DNA of 64,000 nucleotides from Nocardia amamiensis (GCF_015477605.1 NZ_JADLQX010000027.1:17817-81816), one strand, 5' to 3'. Numbered from the stretch's first letter, positions 43,418 through 53,785 are shown. Notes: generated by a model not told the origin, from the sequence alone. Numbers and translations are program-made.

Positions 43418-43438
43418 AACTCGACGAACCGAGACGAC

Positions 43439-43469
43439 GGAGGGCCGTCCTCATTCGAGGCGGCCCTCC
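43439..43469. terminator. Bidirectional hairpin terminator
   Basis: GGAGGGCCG (43439-43447) and CGGCCCTCC (43461-43469) pair perfectly. An inner CCTC/GAGG extends the stem to 13 pairs with one bulge and a 4-base loop. It lies between convergent genes, the membrane protein and zur. Confidence 0.8.
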
Positions 43470-43474
43470 TGGCG

Positions 43475-43909
43475 TCACTTGTTCCGCTGCCGCGCCTCGA
43501 CGCAGGACGTGCAGGTGCCGAACACCTCCAGGGTGTGGCTGATCTCGGTGAACCCGTGCTCGCACGCGATCGCCTCGGCCCACGCTTCGACGGTCGGGCC
43601 CTCCACCTCGACGGTGCGGCCGCAGTTCCGGCAGACCAGGTGGTGATGGTGGCCGGTGGAGCACTGGCGGTAGACCGATTCGCCGGAGTCGGTGCGCAGC
43701 ACGTCCACCATGCCCGCGTCGGCCAGCGACTGCAGCGTCCGGTAGACCGTGGTCAGGCCGATGCCCTCGCCACGTTTACGCAGCTCGTCGTGTAGCTCCT
43801 GGGCGGAGCGGAACTCGTCGATGTCCCCGAGCAGCGCGGCGATTGCGCTGCGCTGTCTGGTGCTGCGGATGCCGACCGGTTTCTGCGGAGCGGCCGTGTT
43901 GTCTGGCAC
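43475..43909 (-). CDS. zur: Zinc uptake regulator Zur (FurB)
   Basis: The 144-residue Fur-family protein has the winged helix RSAQELHDELRKRGEGIGLTTVYRTLQSL, the metal stretch GHHHHLVCRNCGRTVEVEG and the second zinc pair GTCTSCVE. Zur represses zinc uptake genes under zinc sufficiency. GTG at 43909 is 3 bases after the smtB stop, so smtB-zur is an operon as in mycobacteria. Confidence 0.9.
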   Translation of the reverse strand: MPDNTAAPQKPVGIRSTRQRSAIAALLGDIDEFRSAQELHDELRKRGEGIGLTTVYRTLQSLADAGMVDVLRTDSGESVYRQCSTGHHHHLVCRNCGRTVEVEGPTVEAWAEAIACEHGFTEISHTLEVFGTCTSCVEARQRNK

Positions 43910-43912
43910 GAA

Positions 43913-44257
43913 TCACCCTTCCTCGGCGTGTGCGACGGCGTCGACGACGATGTGCGCCAGATGGTCGTCGACGAGTTCGTAGAGCACCTCGCGACCCGAC
44001 CGCTCCCCGTGCACGACGCCAGCGGCCTTGAGGATACGCAGATGCTGACTGACCAGTGGTTGGGTGACACCGAGGGCGTCGACCAACTCGTGCACACAGC
44101 GCGGCGACTCGCGCAACTGCAGCACGATAGCAATACGAACCGGGGCTGCCAGCGCCCGCAACAACTCACCCGCGTCCTCCAGCACGGTCCGCGCGGGAAC
44201 CGGCGCCGGGCCGGGCGACCGATACGGGTTGTGTGGCGCGGCGGTCTCGGTAGTCAT
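43913..44257 (-). CDS. smtB: ArsR/SmtB-family metal-sensing repressor
   Basis: The 114-residue protein has the ArsR helix-turn-helix ESPRCVHELVDALGVTQPLVSQHLRILKAAGVV and a C-terminal metal-type helix DDHLAHIVVDAVAHAEE with two histidines, which supports a zinc-sensing SmtB role. AAGGAG precedes the ATG. It heads the smtB-zur operon, which lets a zinc-relieved repressor control Zur. Confidence 0.88.
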   Translation of the reverse strand: MTTETAAPHNPYRSPGPAPVPARTVLEDAGELLRALAAPVRIAIVLQLRESPRCVHELVDALGVTQPLVSQHLRILKAAGVVHGERSGREVLYELVDDHLAHIVVDAVAHAEEG

Positions 44258-44270
44258 GTCACCAACTCCT

Positions 44271-44301
44271 TAATGGAAAGCATTACCAGTTTGCATATGC
44301 A
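44271..44301 (-). promoter_or_regulatory. Operator-like palindromes before smtB
   Basis: TAATG-GAAAG-CATTA (44271-44285) is an inverted repeat 14 bases ahead of the smtB start, overlapping its ribosome site. A second perfect palindrome TGCATATGCA lies at 44292-44301. The position fits self-control by SmtB. Confidence 0.5.
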
Positions 44302-44453
44302 CAGGTGCGCATGTCAAACGGACGCGCGGGTACCGTGCGGTTGAAACCGGCCATCGCAGTGCCGATAGGCTGGGCACAATCGCAGCGCCGACGCAAAACT
44401 ATTGTGTGGGGGCAAATCAACAATCCGACTCGCAGTGGATGGAGAATTCTCGC

Positions 44454-45845
<1,392 letters not shown>

Positions 45846-45859
45846 CTTCGCCAAGCCTC

Positions 45860-45887
45860 GCCCCGTGGCCGTCATCGGCCACGGGGC
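45860..45887. terminator. Hairpin terminator after glyS
   Basis: GCCCCGTGGCC (45860-45870) and GGCCACGGGGC (45877-45887) are perfectly complementary with a 6-base loop, starting 14 bases after the glyS stop. It may also serve the convergent gene that ends at 45896. Confidence 0.85.
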
Positions 45888-45895
45888 GTTGGCGT

Positions 45896-46285
45896 TCAGG
45901 AAGCGTTCTTGCGCACGATGATCCCGATCGTCGTCGGAATGAGCAGCGCGATGCCCCAGGGCACCGCCACCCAGAACGGCCAGAAGTATCCCGCACCGGT
46001 CGCCAGGTAGATCGCCACGCACAGCGCGTTGACGAAAACCCACGGAATCCACATGATCGTGACCCACTGCGGGATGCCTTTGGCCGGAGCCGGTCGCGAA
46101 TTCCGTTGCGCGGGAAGGTCGGACAGCAATGGCGTCAGTTCGCCATAGGTCTTGGCGGCGTATACCTGCTGCAGTCGTTCGTCGAACTCATGGAGCGACA
46201 GCCTGCCCTCGTTCATCGCCAGACGCAATTGGTCGACGATCTTTTCGCGATCGGCGTCGGACGCCCGCACGTGATCTTTGCTCAC
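45896..46285 (-). CDS. DUF1707 protein with two membrane helices
   Basis: The 129-residue protein has an N-terminal DUF1707 domain (RASDADREKIVDQLRLAMNEGRLSLHEFDERLQQVYAAKTYGEL) and two transmembrane helices (WVTIMWIPWVFVNALCVAIYL and YFWPFWVAVPWGIALLIP). The family is common in actinobacteria and lacks a firm function. It is convergent with glyS. Confidence 0.8.
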   Translation of the reverse strand: MSKDHVRASDADREKIVDQLRLAMNEGRLSLHEFDERLQQVYAAKTYGELTPLLSDLPAQRNSRPAPAKGIPQWVTIMWIPWVFVNALCVAIYLATGAGYFWPFWVAVPWGIALLIPTTIGIIVRKNAS

Positions 46286-46327
46286 GATGCCAGCCTAGGG
46301 CTCCGCAGGCGTGTCGCGCCGGGACCG

Positions 46328-46936
46328 TCAGCGCGGAACGTCCCAGAACGCGAGTTCGTGCCGCATTCCTTCCCGGAATAGTGCTTCCGCGTGTGCCGGA
46401 TCGGCATCGGACTCGTCGAGCATTTGCGCGCACCGACGAGTGAGGGTAGCGAACCCGGGATCGGCGTAGGTGTCGACCCAGCGGCGATAGCGCGGCTCGG
46501 CGGGCGGGTTCTGGGCCAGGCGCGCTCCGAGGGTCGAATACCCCCACATACACGGGTAGAGGGCGGCGAGACCCTCGCCATAGGACGCGGCGGAATCCAG
46601 CAGGAACGCCGTATAGGCCGCGCACGGTGCGCCTTTGACGGCCCCATCGAGATCGGCGCCGAACTCGGCGGCCAGTGAGCGGTGCAGCGACAGCTCCTCG
46701 TGATAGGTGGCGTGCGCGAGGTCGACCAAGTCGCCGAGGTGGTCCGCAGGGGCCTGCCAGGCGAGGCGGGCGAACACGCGGACGTAGTCGAGCAGGAACA
46801 GATAGTCCTGCTCCAACCAGGAGCGGAAGATCGGTTCGGGCAAGGTGCCCTCCGCGATCCCCGCGACGGTGGGGTGGGCGAGCTGTTCCTCGACCGACGG
46901 CAGGCCGATGTCCTCCAAATGTGCCGAAAGACTCAT
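46328..46936 (-). CDS. TenA/thiaminase II-like protein
   Basis: The 202-residue helical protein has LPEPIFRSWLEQDYLFLLDYVRVFARLA, YHEELSLH and LDSAASYGEGLAALYPCMWGY, the pattern of TenA family pyrimidine-salvage enzymes, with the expected Cys near the end of that block. ATG at 46936 is used, with a weak ribosome site. It is divergent from the acyltransferase gene; no thiamine genes lie nearby. Confidence 0.75.
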   Translation of the reverse strand: MSLSAHLEDIGLPSVEEQLAHPTVAGIAEGTLPEPIFRSWLEQDYLFLLDYVRVFARLAWQAPADHLGDLVDLAHATYHEELSLHRSLAAEFGADLDGAVKGAPCAAYTAFLLDSAASYGEGLAALYPCMWGYSTLGARLAQNPPAEPRYRRWVDTYADPGFATLTRRCAQMLDESDADPAHAEALFREGMRHELAFWDVPR

Positions 46937-46985
46937 ACCGGCAGTCTTCCGCATCCAGCCGCCCGGTCGGTTTGCGGACGTGCTG

Positions 46986-48269
46986 ATGGTGCCGCACCCT
47001 TGCGGGGTGTCATGGGATGAGGACGATCTGGTTCGGGTGTTGGCACCCTCGGAGCAGCGGTTCGTGCGGCACGGCACCTACACGGGCCGGTCGGTGTCGG
47101 TGCGGGGCGCGCTCGACCCCGCGGCGCTGCGGGAGGCGTTCGCGACGTTGCGGCGCGCCTATCCGGTGGTGGGTTGCCGCATCGTCGAAGACGCCGCGGG
47201 ACAGGGATATCTGCTGCATCCGGACGAGCGGGCGTGGGTCCAGGCTTCGGTGCGCGAGGGCGACGTGGCGGAGGTAGGCGTTCCCCTGGTGGACCCCGCG
47301 GCCCAGCTGGCGTATCTGGACGTCGTCTACTCGGGCGCCGACCGCTGGCGTGTCACGCTGTTCGTGCACCACAGCGTCGCCGATGCCGGGCATTGCGTCG
47401 AACTGCTGACGCGACTGTGGGCGTACTACACCGACATCGTCGAGCAGGTGCCGACAACAGTTCTCCCACAAGAGATTCCCCGAAGCTTGGAGTGGTACGT
47501 GGCGGCGCGCGGCATCGCGAGGGCCGCCGCTTCCGGGTTCGAGGATGTGACCAAGCCCCTCCCGCAGGAATCAAGCGACGTGCCAGCCGACAGCGAGCGG
47601 CCCGCCCCCAGCACTCTGGCGCGCCCACGACGCGTGCGGCTGGACGCCGACGCCACCGCGCGGGTCCTGGGCCTCGGCCGCGTCACCGGTGTGCCGATGA
47701 ACGGACTGCTCACCGCCGCATTGCTCCGCGCGTATGCACGCGAGACCGTGGGCGGCGCGATCCCGCTGGGTTGTCTGTATCCCGTGGATCTGCGCACGCG
47801 GCTCGCGCCGCCGGTCTCCGCGGCGGCCGGCACCAATATGGCCGGGCTGACTTCGTTCGCGGCGCGAGTCGATCCGGCCGCAGGCCTGATCGAACTGGCA
47901 GAGCGCATTTCGGCTCGCCTGGCGCACGATCTTTCCGAAGGCATCGTGCAGCAGTCCGTTCTGCATTTCCCGGATTTCTACGGCACGACAAGGATTCACT
48001 CGCTCGCCGGACATATCGCCGTGACCAACACCGGCGTAGTCCCAGCTTTCCGAATACCGCCCACCATCGAACTGACGGACTACGAGATCGTCTATGTCTC
48101 CGCCCATCCCCGACCTTCGGCGGGTGCGTCGGCCGCGGTCACTTTCCTCGTTTACACTTTCGCGGGGCAGTTGACCGTCGGCGTGCTCGGCGGCGGTGCG
48201 CACGCCGACGGTCTGCTCGCCGCGCTACGGACCGAGCTGACCGCGCTGTCGACCGTCTGCGCCCGCTGA
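46986..48269 (+). CDS. PapA5-like acyltransferase (condensation fold)
   Basis: The 427-residue protein has the HHxxxD-type active-site motif FVHHSVADAGH near residue 125 and the start LAPSEQRFVRHGTYTGRSVSVRGALD, similar to PapA5-type O-acyltransferases and condensation domains. It may transfer acyl groups from a CoA or carrier protein to an alcohol; the substrate is unknown. ATG at 46986 is chosen as the start nearest the domain; later GTG codons are possible. Its 3' end overlaps the convergent merR fragment by 118 bases. Confidence 0.72.
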   Translation: MVPHPCGVSWDEDDLVRVLAPSEQRFVRHGTYTGRSVSVRGALDPAALREAFATLRRAYPVVGCRIVEDAAGQGYLLHPDERAWVQASVREGDVAEVGVPLVDPAAQLAYLDVVYSGADRWRVTLFVHHSVADAGHCVELLTRLWAYYTDIVEQVPTTVLPQEIPRSLEWYVAARGIARAAASGFEDVTKPLPQESSDVPADSERPAPSTLARPRRVRLDADATARVLGLGRVTGVPMNGLLTAALLRAYARETVGGAIPLGCLYPVDLRTRLAPPVSAAAGTNMAGLTSFAARVDPAAGLIELAERISARLAHDLSEGIVQQSVLHFPDFYGTTRIHSLAGHIAVTNTGVVPAFRIPPTIELTDYEIVYVSAHPRPSAGASAAVTFLVYTFAGQLTVGVLGGGAHADGLLAALRTELTALSTVCAR

Positions 48270-48532
48270 GCGGCGCGGCGGAGCATGAGCATGCCGCGCA
48301 GCTCGGCGCCGCCCACCCGCTCGTCCAGGATCCGGCCCACCTGTTCCAGCGTGAAGCCGAGCTCCTTCAGCGCGACGATGCGATTGAGCCGCGCCAGCTG
48401 CCCCGCCTCGTAATAGCGGTAGCCGCTGGTGGCGTCGACCCGATCCCGGCGCAGCAGCCCGATCGCGTCGTAGTGGCGCAGCATGCGCACCGACACGCGT
48501 CCGTGTCTGGCGAAGTCTCCGATGCTGAACAT
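48152..48532 (-). CDS. MerR-family regulator, C-terminally truncated
   Basis: The first 90 residues form a good MerR winged helix (FSIGDFARHGRVSVRMLRHYDAIGLLRRDRVDATSGYRYYEAGQLARLN) and dimerisation start. After LRGMLMLRRA the sequence becomes Ser/Ala/Pro-rich and runs into the antisense of the acyltransferase gene, so the effector domain is gone. A classical MerR promoter lies upstream. It may be a DNA-binding remnant or a pseudogene. Confidence 0.7.
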   Translation of the reverse strand: MFSIGDFARHGRVSVRMLRHYDAIGLLRRDRVDATSGYRYYEAGQLARLNRIVALKELGFTLEQVGRILDERVGGAELRGMLMLRRAAQRAQTVDSAVSSVRSAASRPSACAPPPSTPTVNCPAKV

Positions 48533-48542
48533 GACGAGTCCT

Positions 48543-48573
48543 GGTCTATGGCCTCACACGGTGTCAGGGTCAA
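48543..48573 (-). promoter_or_regulatory. MerR-type promoter of the merR fragment
   Basis: On the minus strand TTGACC (48573-48568) and TAGACC (48548-48543) are 19 bases apart, and the dyad CCTGACAC/GTGTGAGG (48568-48552) fills the spacer. This is the typical MerR layout. The start codon at 48532 follows with almost no leader. Confidence 0.65.
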
Positions 48574-48575
48574 GC

Positions 48576-50549
48576 TCAGAATCTTCCGCCCCGGCCGATC
48601 CGCCGGGAGCCGCCCGAGCCGCCGTACGAGCCCGGGCTCCAGCCGCCGCCCGAGTGCCGAACTCCGCCGGCCGCCCCGCGCAGCACCGCTTCGAGCAGTA
48701 TGCCCCCGAGTACCGCCCCGGCGTGAGCGCTGCCGGACGGAGCCCGGCTGCTCTCCCATGCCCGCACGCTCGTCTGGGCCGCTTGCAGTGCGCGTCCGCC
48801 CAGATCCGCCGCCGCCTGCGCGTGCCGCAGCGCCTCCGCCTGGTCGCTGGACGTCAACCGCTGCGCCTCGTCGAGATGGCGCTGCGCCTCCGATAGCCGG
48901 GTGCGTGCCTCGGCGTCGATCCCGCCGCGGCGGGTGGTGATGTAGTCGGCGGCAGCACCGATCCGGGCGCGGGCGTCGGTGAGCGTGCGGTCGAGCCTGC
49001 GCCGCAGGTCCTCGGCGGCGCGTTTGCGATCGGTGGCGGTAGCGAGGGCACGGTCGAGATCGGTGTCGGCGGTCACCGCGTCATGGAAGGCGCTGAGCGG
49101 GTCGACGTCCGCCGCGGCGGCCGCCTTGTCCAAGACGGATTGGGCGGCGTCGCGGGCGGCGGCCAGTTCAGGCCCGCCGTGGGCGGACAGTTCGGTGGCG
49201 GCGGCGATATCGCGGCGCAGCTCGTCCAGCACGCCGGGCAGCCCGTCGCGGGCCTGCTGAATGGTGGTCGACGCGTTGTCCACCGCGTCGAGCAGGACGC
49301 GGGCCTGACCGATCGCGGCCTCGGCGGAGCGAATGGCGGAGACCGCGCCGCCTTGCTCGCCCACTGGACGGCTGAGTGCGGACCGCCCGGCGTCGATGCT
49401 CTGCTCCGCGAAGGCGATCCGCTCGCGCGTCATCCGCACGTTGTCGTGGATCGGTGCGAGGACGCTTGCCGGATGGGCGGCGGCGAGCCGGTGCAGTTCG
49501 GCTTCCGAGCCGGGAACGCGTGCGGTGACGTCGACGATATCCCTGGTGAGCGCGTCCAACCGCGCCGTGGCGCCCAGCAGCAGATCGCGCATCGCGTCGA
49601 ACTCGGCGACCTGCGCGTCCAATTCCCGGTCGGCGCGCCCGACCGTGCTGATCAACTCGACCAGCAGTGCACGCTGTTGTTCCGGCGTCTCCGGGATGGC
49701 GTCGTCGAGGCGCTGCCGGATCGCGAAAGCCTCCGCGGCTGCCGCTCTGGCGTGCTCGAGTGCGGTGCGGAAGGGGGTGGTGGCGGTGACGCCGAACTCC
49801 GCGGTCGCCAAGTCGAGTTCCTCGCCGCTGGTTCGGACCGCGTTGTCGATCTCGACCAGCGCCTCCCGCGATCGGGCCTGCAATGCGTCCGGCGGCAGCG
49901 CCGACAGCGCCGTCGTGTTCTCGGGATCCAGTTGCCGAGCGGCCGCCAGTTCGGCCTCGGATCGCGCCCGGCGGCGCTTGCGCGCGTACCAGAGCAGTCC
50001 CCCGGCCACGAAGACGATCAGCAGACCGATGACTACCAGGGCGCGCCCGCTCACGCCGCCGCCGCGCATCGCCGCGTCCAGACCGTCGGCCGCCGCGATC
50101 CCGGCGTCGGCCCAGCGCCCTTCGCGCAGCGCTGGTTCGACCTCGCTGATCAGGATGTCGTCGAGTTCGGAATCGCTCACGCCGCTGGGCACTTCGCCCT
50201 CGAGCCAGTACGCGCGGTCCTCGGTGGCGACCGCGAGCAGCAGGTCCCGCTCGCCGAACCCGGACATCGACGCGGTGCGCAGGGCCCAGTCCCGTGGGTC
50301 GAGGCCGTCGAAGTCGCGCACGTACACCACCCACAGCCGGATCTGCTGGTCCGCGTAGAGCTGGTCGACCGACCAGCGGATCTGATCGCGTTGCAGGTCG
50401 TCGAGCGCGTCGGCCGGATCCTCGACGTAGGTGTTCATCCGCAGCGGCGGTTCCGCCGCGACCGTTCCTCCGCCGGACAGGGCGATGGCGGCCAGCACGA
50501 CGCCGATCGCGAACCGGCGAGCGAGGCGATTCCGCGGCGGCAGTGCCAT
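48576..50549 (-). CDS. Secreted/membrane TPM-domain protein (Rv2345-like)
   Basis: The 657-residue protein has an N-terminal signal (FAIGVVLAAIALSGGGTVAAEP), a TPM domain (YVEDPADALDDLQRDQIRWSVDQLYADQQIRLWVVYV...FGERDLLLAVATEDRAYWLEG), a transmembrane helix near residue 170 (ALVVIGLLIVFVAGGLLWYA), about 400 residues of coiled-coil-like helices, and a Gly/Ser/Arg-rich end. Similar proteins lie next to dgt and dnaG in mycobacteria. TPM domains take part in membrane-protein repair in plants; the bacterial role is unclear. Confidence 0.85.
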   Translation of the reverse strand: MALPPRNRLARRFAIGVVLAAIALSGGGTVAAEPPLRMNTYVEDPADALDDLQRDQIRWSVDQLYADQQIRLWVVYVRDFDGLDPRDWALRTASMSGFGERDLLLAVATEDRAYWLEGEVPSGVSDSELDDILISEVEPALREGRWADAGIAAADGLDAAMRGGGVSGRALVVIGLLIVFVAGGLLWYARKRRRARSEAELAAARQLDPENTTALSALPPDALQARSREALVEIDNAVRTSGEELDLATAEFGVTATTPFRTALEHARAAAAEAFAIRQRLDDAIPETPEQQRALLVELISTVGRADRELDAQVAEFDAMRDLLLGATARLDALTRDIVDVTARVPGSEAELHRLAAAHPASVLAPIHDNVRMTRERIAFAEQSIDAGRSALSRPVGEQGGAVSAIRSAEAAIGQARVLLDAVDNASTTIQQARDGLPGVLDELRRDIAAATELSAHGGPELAAARDAAQSVLDKAAAAADVDPLSAFHDAVTADTDLDRALATATDRKRAAEDLRRRLDRTLTDARARIGAAADYITTRRGGIDAEARTRLSEAQRHLDEAQRLTSSDQAEALRHAQAAADLGGRALQAAQTSVRAWESSRAPSGSAHAGAVLGGILLEAVLRGAAGGVRHSGGGWSPGSYGGSGGSRRIGRGGRF

Positions 50550-50579
50550 GGCACGAATCTAGCTCGCTAGCATCGTTTC

Positions 50580-51257
50580 GTGATCACCATCGATCGCCCG
50601 TACACCGGCCACGTGTCGCCGGACTCGAACCCGCAGCAGCGCGACGTCCCGGGCGCCCGCATCCTCAAGATGTCTGTCGGCCACATGGACAACAACTGCT
50701 ACCTGGTGCAGTGCGCGAACACCGGCGCCGCTGTGCTCATCGACGCCGCCAACGAGGCGCCGCGCATCGCCGCCCTGGTCGAGCAGGAGTCGCCCGGGCG
50801 AGTCCAGCTGATCGTCACCACGCACCAGCACCGGGACCACTGGATGGCGCTGACGGAGACCGTCGCCGCCACCGGCGCACCGACCGCGGCCCATCCGCTG
50901 GACGCCGACTCGCTCCCGGTCCGCCCGGACCGGCTGCTCACCGACCGCGACGTCATCCGGATCGGCGACCTGGTCTTCGAGATCATCCACCTGCGCGGCC
51001 ACACACCCGGCTCGATCGCCCTCGCGCTCACCGACGACGCCGACCGCACCCACCTGTTCACCGGCGACTCCCTGTTCCCCGGGGGCGTCGGCCGCACCAC
51101 TTCCCCGGAGGACTTCACCTCTCTCTTCACCGACGTCACGATAAAACTCTTCGATCGTTACCCCGACGACACCGCGGTCTATCCCGGACACGGGGACGAC
51201 ACCACGCTCGGAACCGAACGTCCCCACCTTCCCGACTGGCAAGCCCGAGGCTGGTGA
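50580..51257 (+). CDS. Metallo-beta-lactamase-fold hydrolase (glyoxalase II-like)
   Basis: The 225-residue protein has TTHQHRDHWMAL (HxHxDH-like with a first His-Gln-His), the late LRGHTPGSIAL, GDSLFPGG and YPGHGDDT, as in GloB-type hydrolases. It might cleave thioesters; the substrate is unknown. GTG at 50580 is divergent from the TPM gene with 30 bases between them. Confidence 0.82.
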   Translation: MITIDRPYTGHVSPDSNPQQRDVPGARILKMSVGHMDNNCYLVQCANTGAAVLIDAANEAPRIAALVEQESPGRVQLIVTTHQHRDHWMALTETVAATGAPTAAHPLDADSLPVRPDRLLTDRDVIRIGDLVFEIIHLRGHTPGSIALALTDDADRTHLFTGDSLFPGGVGRTTSPEDFTSLFTDVTIKLFDRYPDDTAVYPGHGDDTTLGTERPHLPDWQARGW

Positions 51258-51306
51258 TTCTGGTCCGCCACCGGGTGAATCCGCATCCCGTCGGCGAGCC
51301 GCAGTC

Positions 51307-52056
51307 ATGAGCGGTGTCGGCCATCCGGGACGCCGGCGCCGCTCCTGGCAGACTTGGGGAGTGGATTTGCCAACGATGCGCACCCGAGCTGTTCGGGCTC
51401 CCGATCCGGCACGCCCGCGCGGCTTCGGTACGGGATTGCTGCGTTGGTCGCGGCGACTTATCGTCGGGTCGGTCGTGATGGCGGCGGTGCTGGTGGGCGG
51501 AACCGCGTTTCGGGTATGGCAGGTGGCGCGCATCGATGACTACACGAAAGCCGACGCGATCGTGGTGCTCGGCGCAGCGCAGTACTCCGGAACGCCGTCC
51601 TCGGTGTTCGAAGCGCGACTCGACCGGGCCTACCGGCTGTTCCGCGCCGGTGTCGCCCCCCGCGTGATCACCGTGGGCGGCAAGCAGGAAGGCGACCTGT
51701 TCACCGAAGCGGCCTCGGGCAAGAACTATCTGCAGGCGCGCGGCGTGCCGAGTGACAAGATCCTGGCGGTAGAGACCGGCTCGGACACGCTGCGCAGCGT
51801 CGAGGCGGTCGCGACGGCGATGCGAGCGCGGGATATGTCTTCGGCGGTGCTGGTCAGCGATCCATGGCATTCGCTGCGCACCCGCACGATGGCTCGGGAC
51901 GAGGGCTTGGCCGCGTGGACAGCGCCGACCAGGACCGGTCCGGCCGTCTACACACGCGAATCCCAGGCGCACGGCATAGCCAGGGAGACCGGCGCGCTGT
52001 TGTGGTACCAACTCACCCATTTCTCGGCGGACTTCAGCTATACGGCGGGGCAGTGA
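51307..52056 (+). CDS. YdcF/SanA-like (DUF218) membrane protein
   Basis: The 249-residue protein has a single N-terminal transmembrane helix (LIVGSVVMAAVLVGGTAFRVW) and a DUF218 domain (DAIVVLGAAQYSGTPSSVFEARLDRAYRLFRAG, VSDPWHSLRTRTMA). Members are linked to envelope integrity. The start is uncertain; ATG 51307, GTG 51361 and ATG 51376 are in frame. It lies 6 bases ahead of dgt. Confidence 0.8.
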   Translation: MSGVGHPGRRRRSWQTWGVDLPTMRTRAVRAPDPARPRGFGTGLLRWSRRLIVGSVVMAAVLVGGTAFRVWQVARIDDYTKADAIVVLGAAQYSGTPSSVFEARLDRAYRLFRAGVAPRVITVGGKQEGDLFTEAASGKNYLQARGVPSDKILAVETGSDTLRSVEAVATAMRARDMSSAVLVSDPWHSLRTRTMARDEGLAAWTAPTRTGPAVYTRESQAHGIARETGALLWYQLTHFSADFSYTAGQ

Positions 52057-52062
52057 CATTCG

Positions 52063-53322
52063 ATGAGTGGCCTGTACACCGACCACGACCGGGAACGCCT
52101 CGTCGTCGAGGGAGCCAAGACCGCGGGCCTCGGCCCGCCGCGCAGTGAGTTCGAGACCGGCCACCGCACCGAGTTCGCCCGCGACCGCGCCCGCGTGCTG
52201 CACTCCGCCGCGCTGCGCAGGCTGGCCGACAAAACCCAGGTCATGGGCCCGCGCGATGGCGACACGCCACGCACCCGGCTCACCCATTCGATCGAGGTCG
52301 CCCAGATCGGCCGCAGCATCGCCGACGGTCTCGGCTGCGATCCGGATTTGGTCGACCTGGCGGGTCTCGCCCATGACATCGGCCACCCGCCTTATGGCCA
52401 CAACGGCGAGACGGCGCTGGACACCTTCGCCGACGCCTACGGCGGGTTCGAAGGAAACGCGCAGAACCTGCGCATCCTCACCCGTCTGGAACCCAAAGTG
52501 CTCGAGTCCGACGGCGCAAGCGCCGGTCTCAACCTCACCCGCGCGGCATTGGACGCGGCGCTCAAATATCCCTGGGGCCGAACCGGTTCCGGCACGAAAT
52601 TCGGCGCGTACGAGGTCGACGCCGAGCGCCTGGAGTGGATCCGCAAGGACGCGCCGGACCGGCGGCGCAGCCTGGAATGCCAGATCATGGACTGGTCCGA
52701 CGACGTCGCCTACTCGGTGCACGACGTCGAGGACGGCGTGCTCGCCGGTCGCATCGACCTGCGTGCGCTGGCCGACCCCGCCGAACAGGACGCATTGGCC
52801 GCGCTCGGCCAGTTCCAGCATTCGCTGGCGGCCGACGAACTGATCGCCGCGGCGCAACGGCTGTCGGAGCTACCGGTGGTCGCGGCGGCGAGCGGATACG
52901 ACGGCACGTTCACCGCCTCGGTCGCGCTGAAACGCCTCACCAGCGAGCTGGTCGGACGCTTCGCCACCGCCGCGATCATGGCGACCAAGGCGGTCGCAGG
53001 CCCGCAACCGCTGTCCCGCTACGCCGCCGACCTGGAGGTCCCGCGCATCGCCGCCGCCGAGGTGGCGTTGCTGAAGACGGTCGCGCTGCGCTACGTGATG
53101 TCCGACCCGGCGCACCGGCTGCGGCAGGCCGCCCAGCGCGAACGCATCCTCGCGGTGGCCGATCGCCTGCTGGCCACCGCCCCGCACGGCCTCGACCCGG
53201 TGCTGCTGCCGTTCTGGGACGCGGCCGCCGACGACACCGCCCGTGTGCGCGTCGTCGTCGACCAGATCGCCTCCTACACCGAAAGCCGCCTCGAGCGAGT
53301 CGCCGTCGACCTGCGCGCCTGA
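52063..53322 (+). CDS. dgt: Deoxyguanosinetriphosphate triphosphohydrolase-like protein
   Basis: The 419-residue HD-domain protein has RTRLTHSIEVAQIG, the HD pair in GLAHDIGHPPYGHNGE and DWSDDVAYSVHDVEDG. Dgt enzymes hydrolyse dGTP to deoxyguanosine and triphosphate, affecting dNTP pools. It precedes dnaG, separated by a stretch with a degenerate tetR copy. Confidence 0.93.
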   Translation: MSGLYTDHDRERLVVEGAKTAGLGPPRSEFETGHRTEFARDRARVLHSAALRRLADKTQVMGPRDGDTPRTRLTHSIEVAQIGRSIADGLGCDPDLVDLAGLAHDIGHPPYGHNGETALDTFADAYGGFEGNAQNLRILTRLEPKVLESDGASAGLNLTRAALDAALKYPWGRTGSGTKFGAYEVDAERLEWIRKDAPDRRRSLECQIMDWSDDVAYSVHDVEDGVLAGRIDLRALADPAEQDALAALGQFQHSLAADELIAAAQRLSELPVVAAASGYDGTFTASVALKRLTSELVGRFATAAIMATKAVAGPQPLSRYAADLEVPRIAAAEVALLKTVALRYVMSDPAHRLRQAAQRERILAVADRLLATAPHGLDPVLLPFWDAAADDTARVRVVVDQIASYTESRLERVAVDLRA

Positions 53323-53367
53323 CGGCATAGCCATACCGCCCTGGGGCGCACAAATCCGTGGCAGCCG

Positions 53368-53566
53368 ATGCTCGAGGCCGCCGCCGGAGGAACAGCCGCG
53401 TTCGTCGCCGTAGTGATAGTTGCGGTGCGCCGCGGAGGACCCACCTCGGTGACCGGCTCTTCGGCCGAGGTCCCCGGCTCGGTGAACAGCCGGCGTCCGG
53501 CCTATTCGAGCGCGGCTCTGGTGGCGCGCGAGTCGATCTTTCTGCTACGGCGTGGCAGGCAGCCGA
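53368..53566 (-). pseudogene. Degenerate 5' copy of the tetR gene at 38620
   Basis: The minus strand here resembles 38615-38810: shared blocks include GCCACCAGAGCCGCGCTCGA and GGCCGGACGCCGGCTGTTCA, then ACCTCGGCCGAAGAG and CACTACGGCGAC. A TAG replaces the Gln codon after AALE, and a deletion removes part of the helix-turn-helix. Nothing else was recognised between dgt and dnaG. Confidence 0.75.
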
Positions 53567-53785
53567 AGCCCATCCCGGAGCCCGCAGCGCCACGTGCGAG
53601 GTCGCCGTTGCTGCTACCCAGCACGCAGGGTGTTGACGCATGGTCAAGCCGGTTCGCAGCCGCGCCGGACCGAACACTGCGCGGCGGCGGCATGAAGGCG
53701 CGCCGTCCGTTGGCCGGCTGCGCCGGGCAAGGCGAGGAGCCGCCGGTGCGACGAGCCACGCGGGCGCGGCGCCGCCCGGTTCGCC

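Noticed and set aside
49083..50570. 495-codon plus-strand frame over the TPM-domain gene
   Set aside because: Antisense shadow; the minus-strand product has signal peptide, TPM domain and membrane helix in order.
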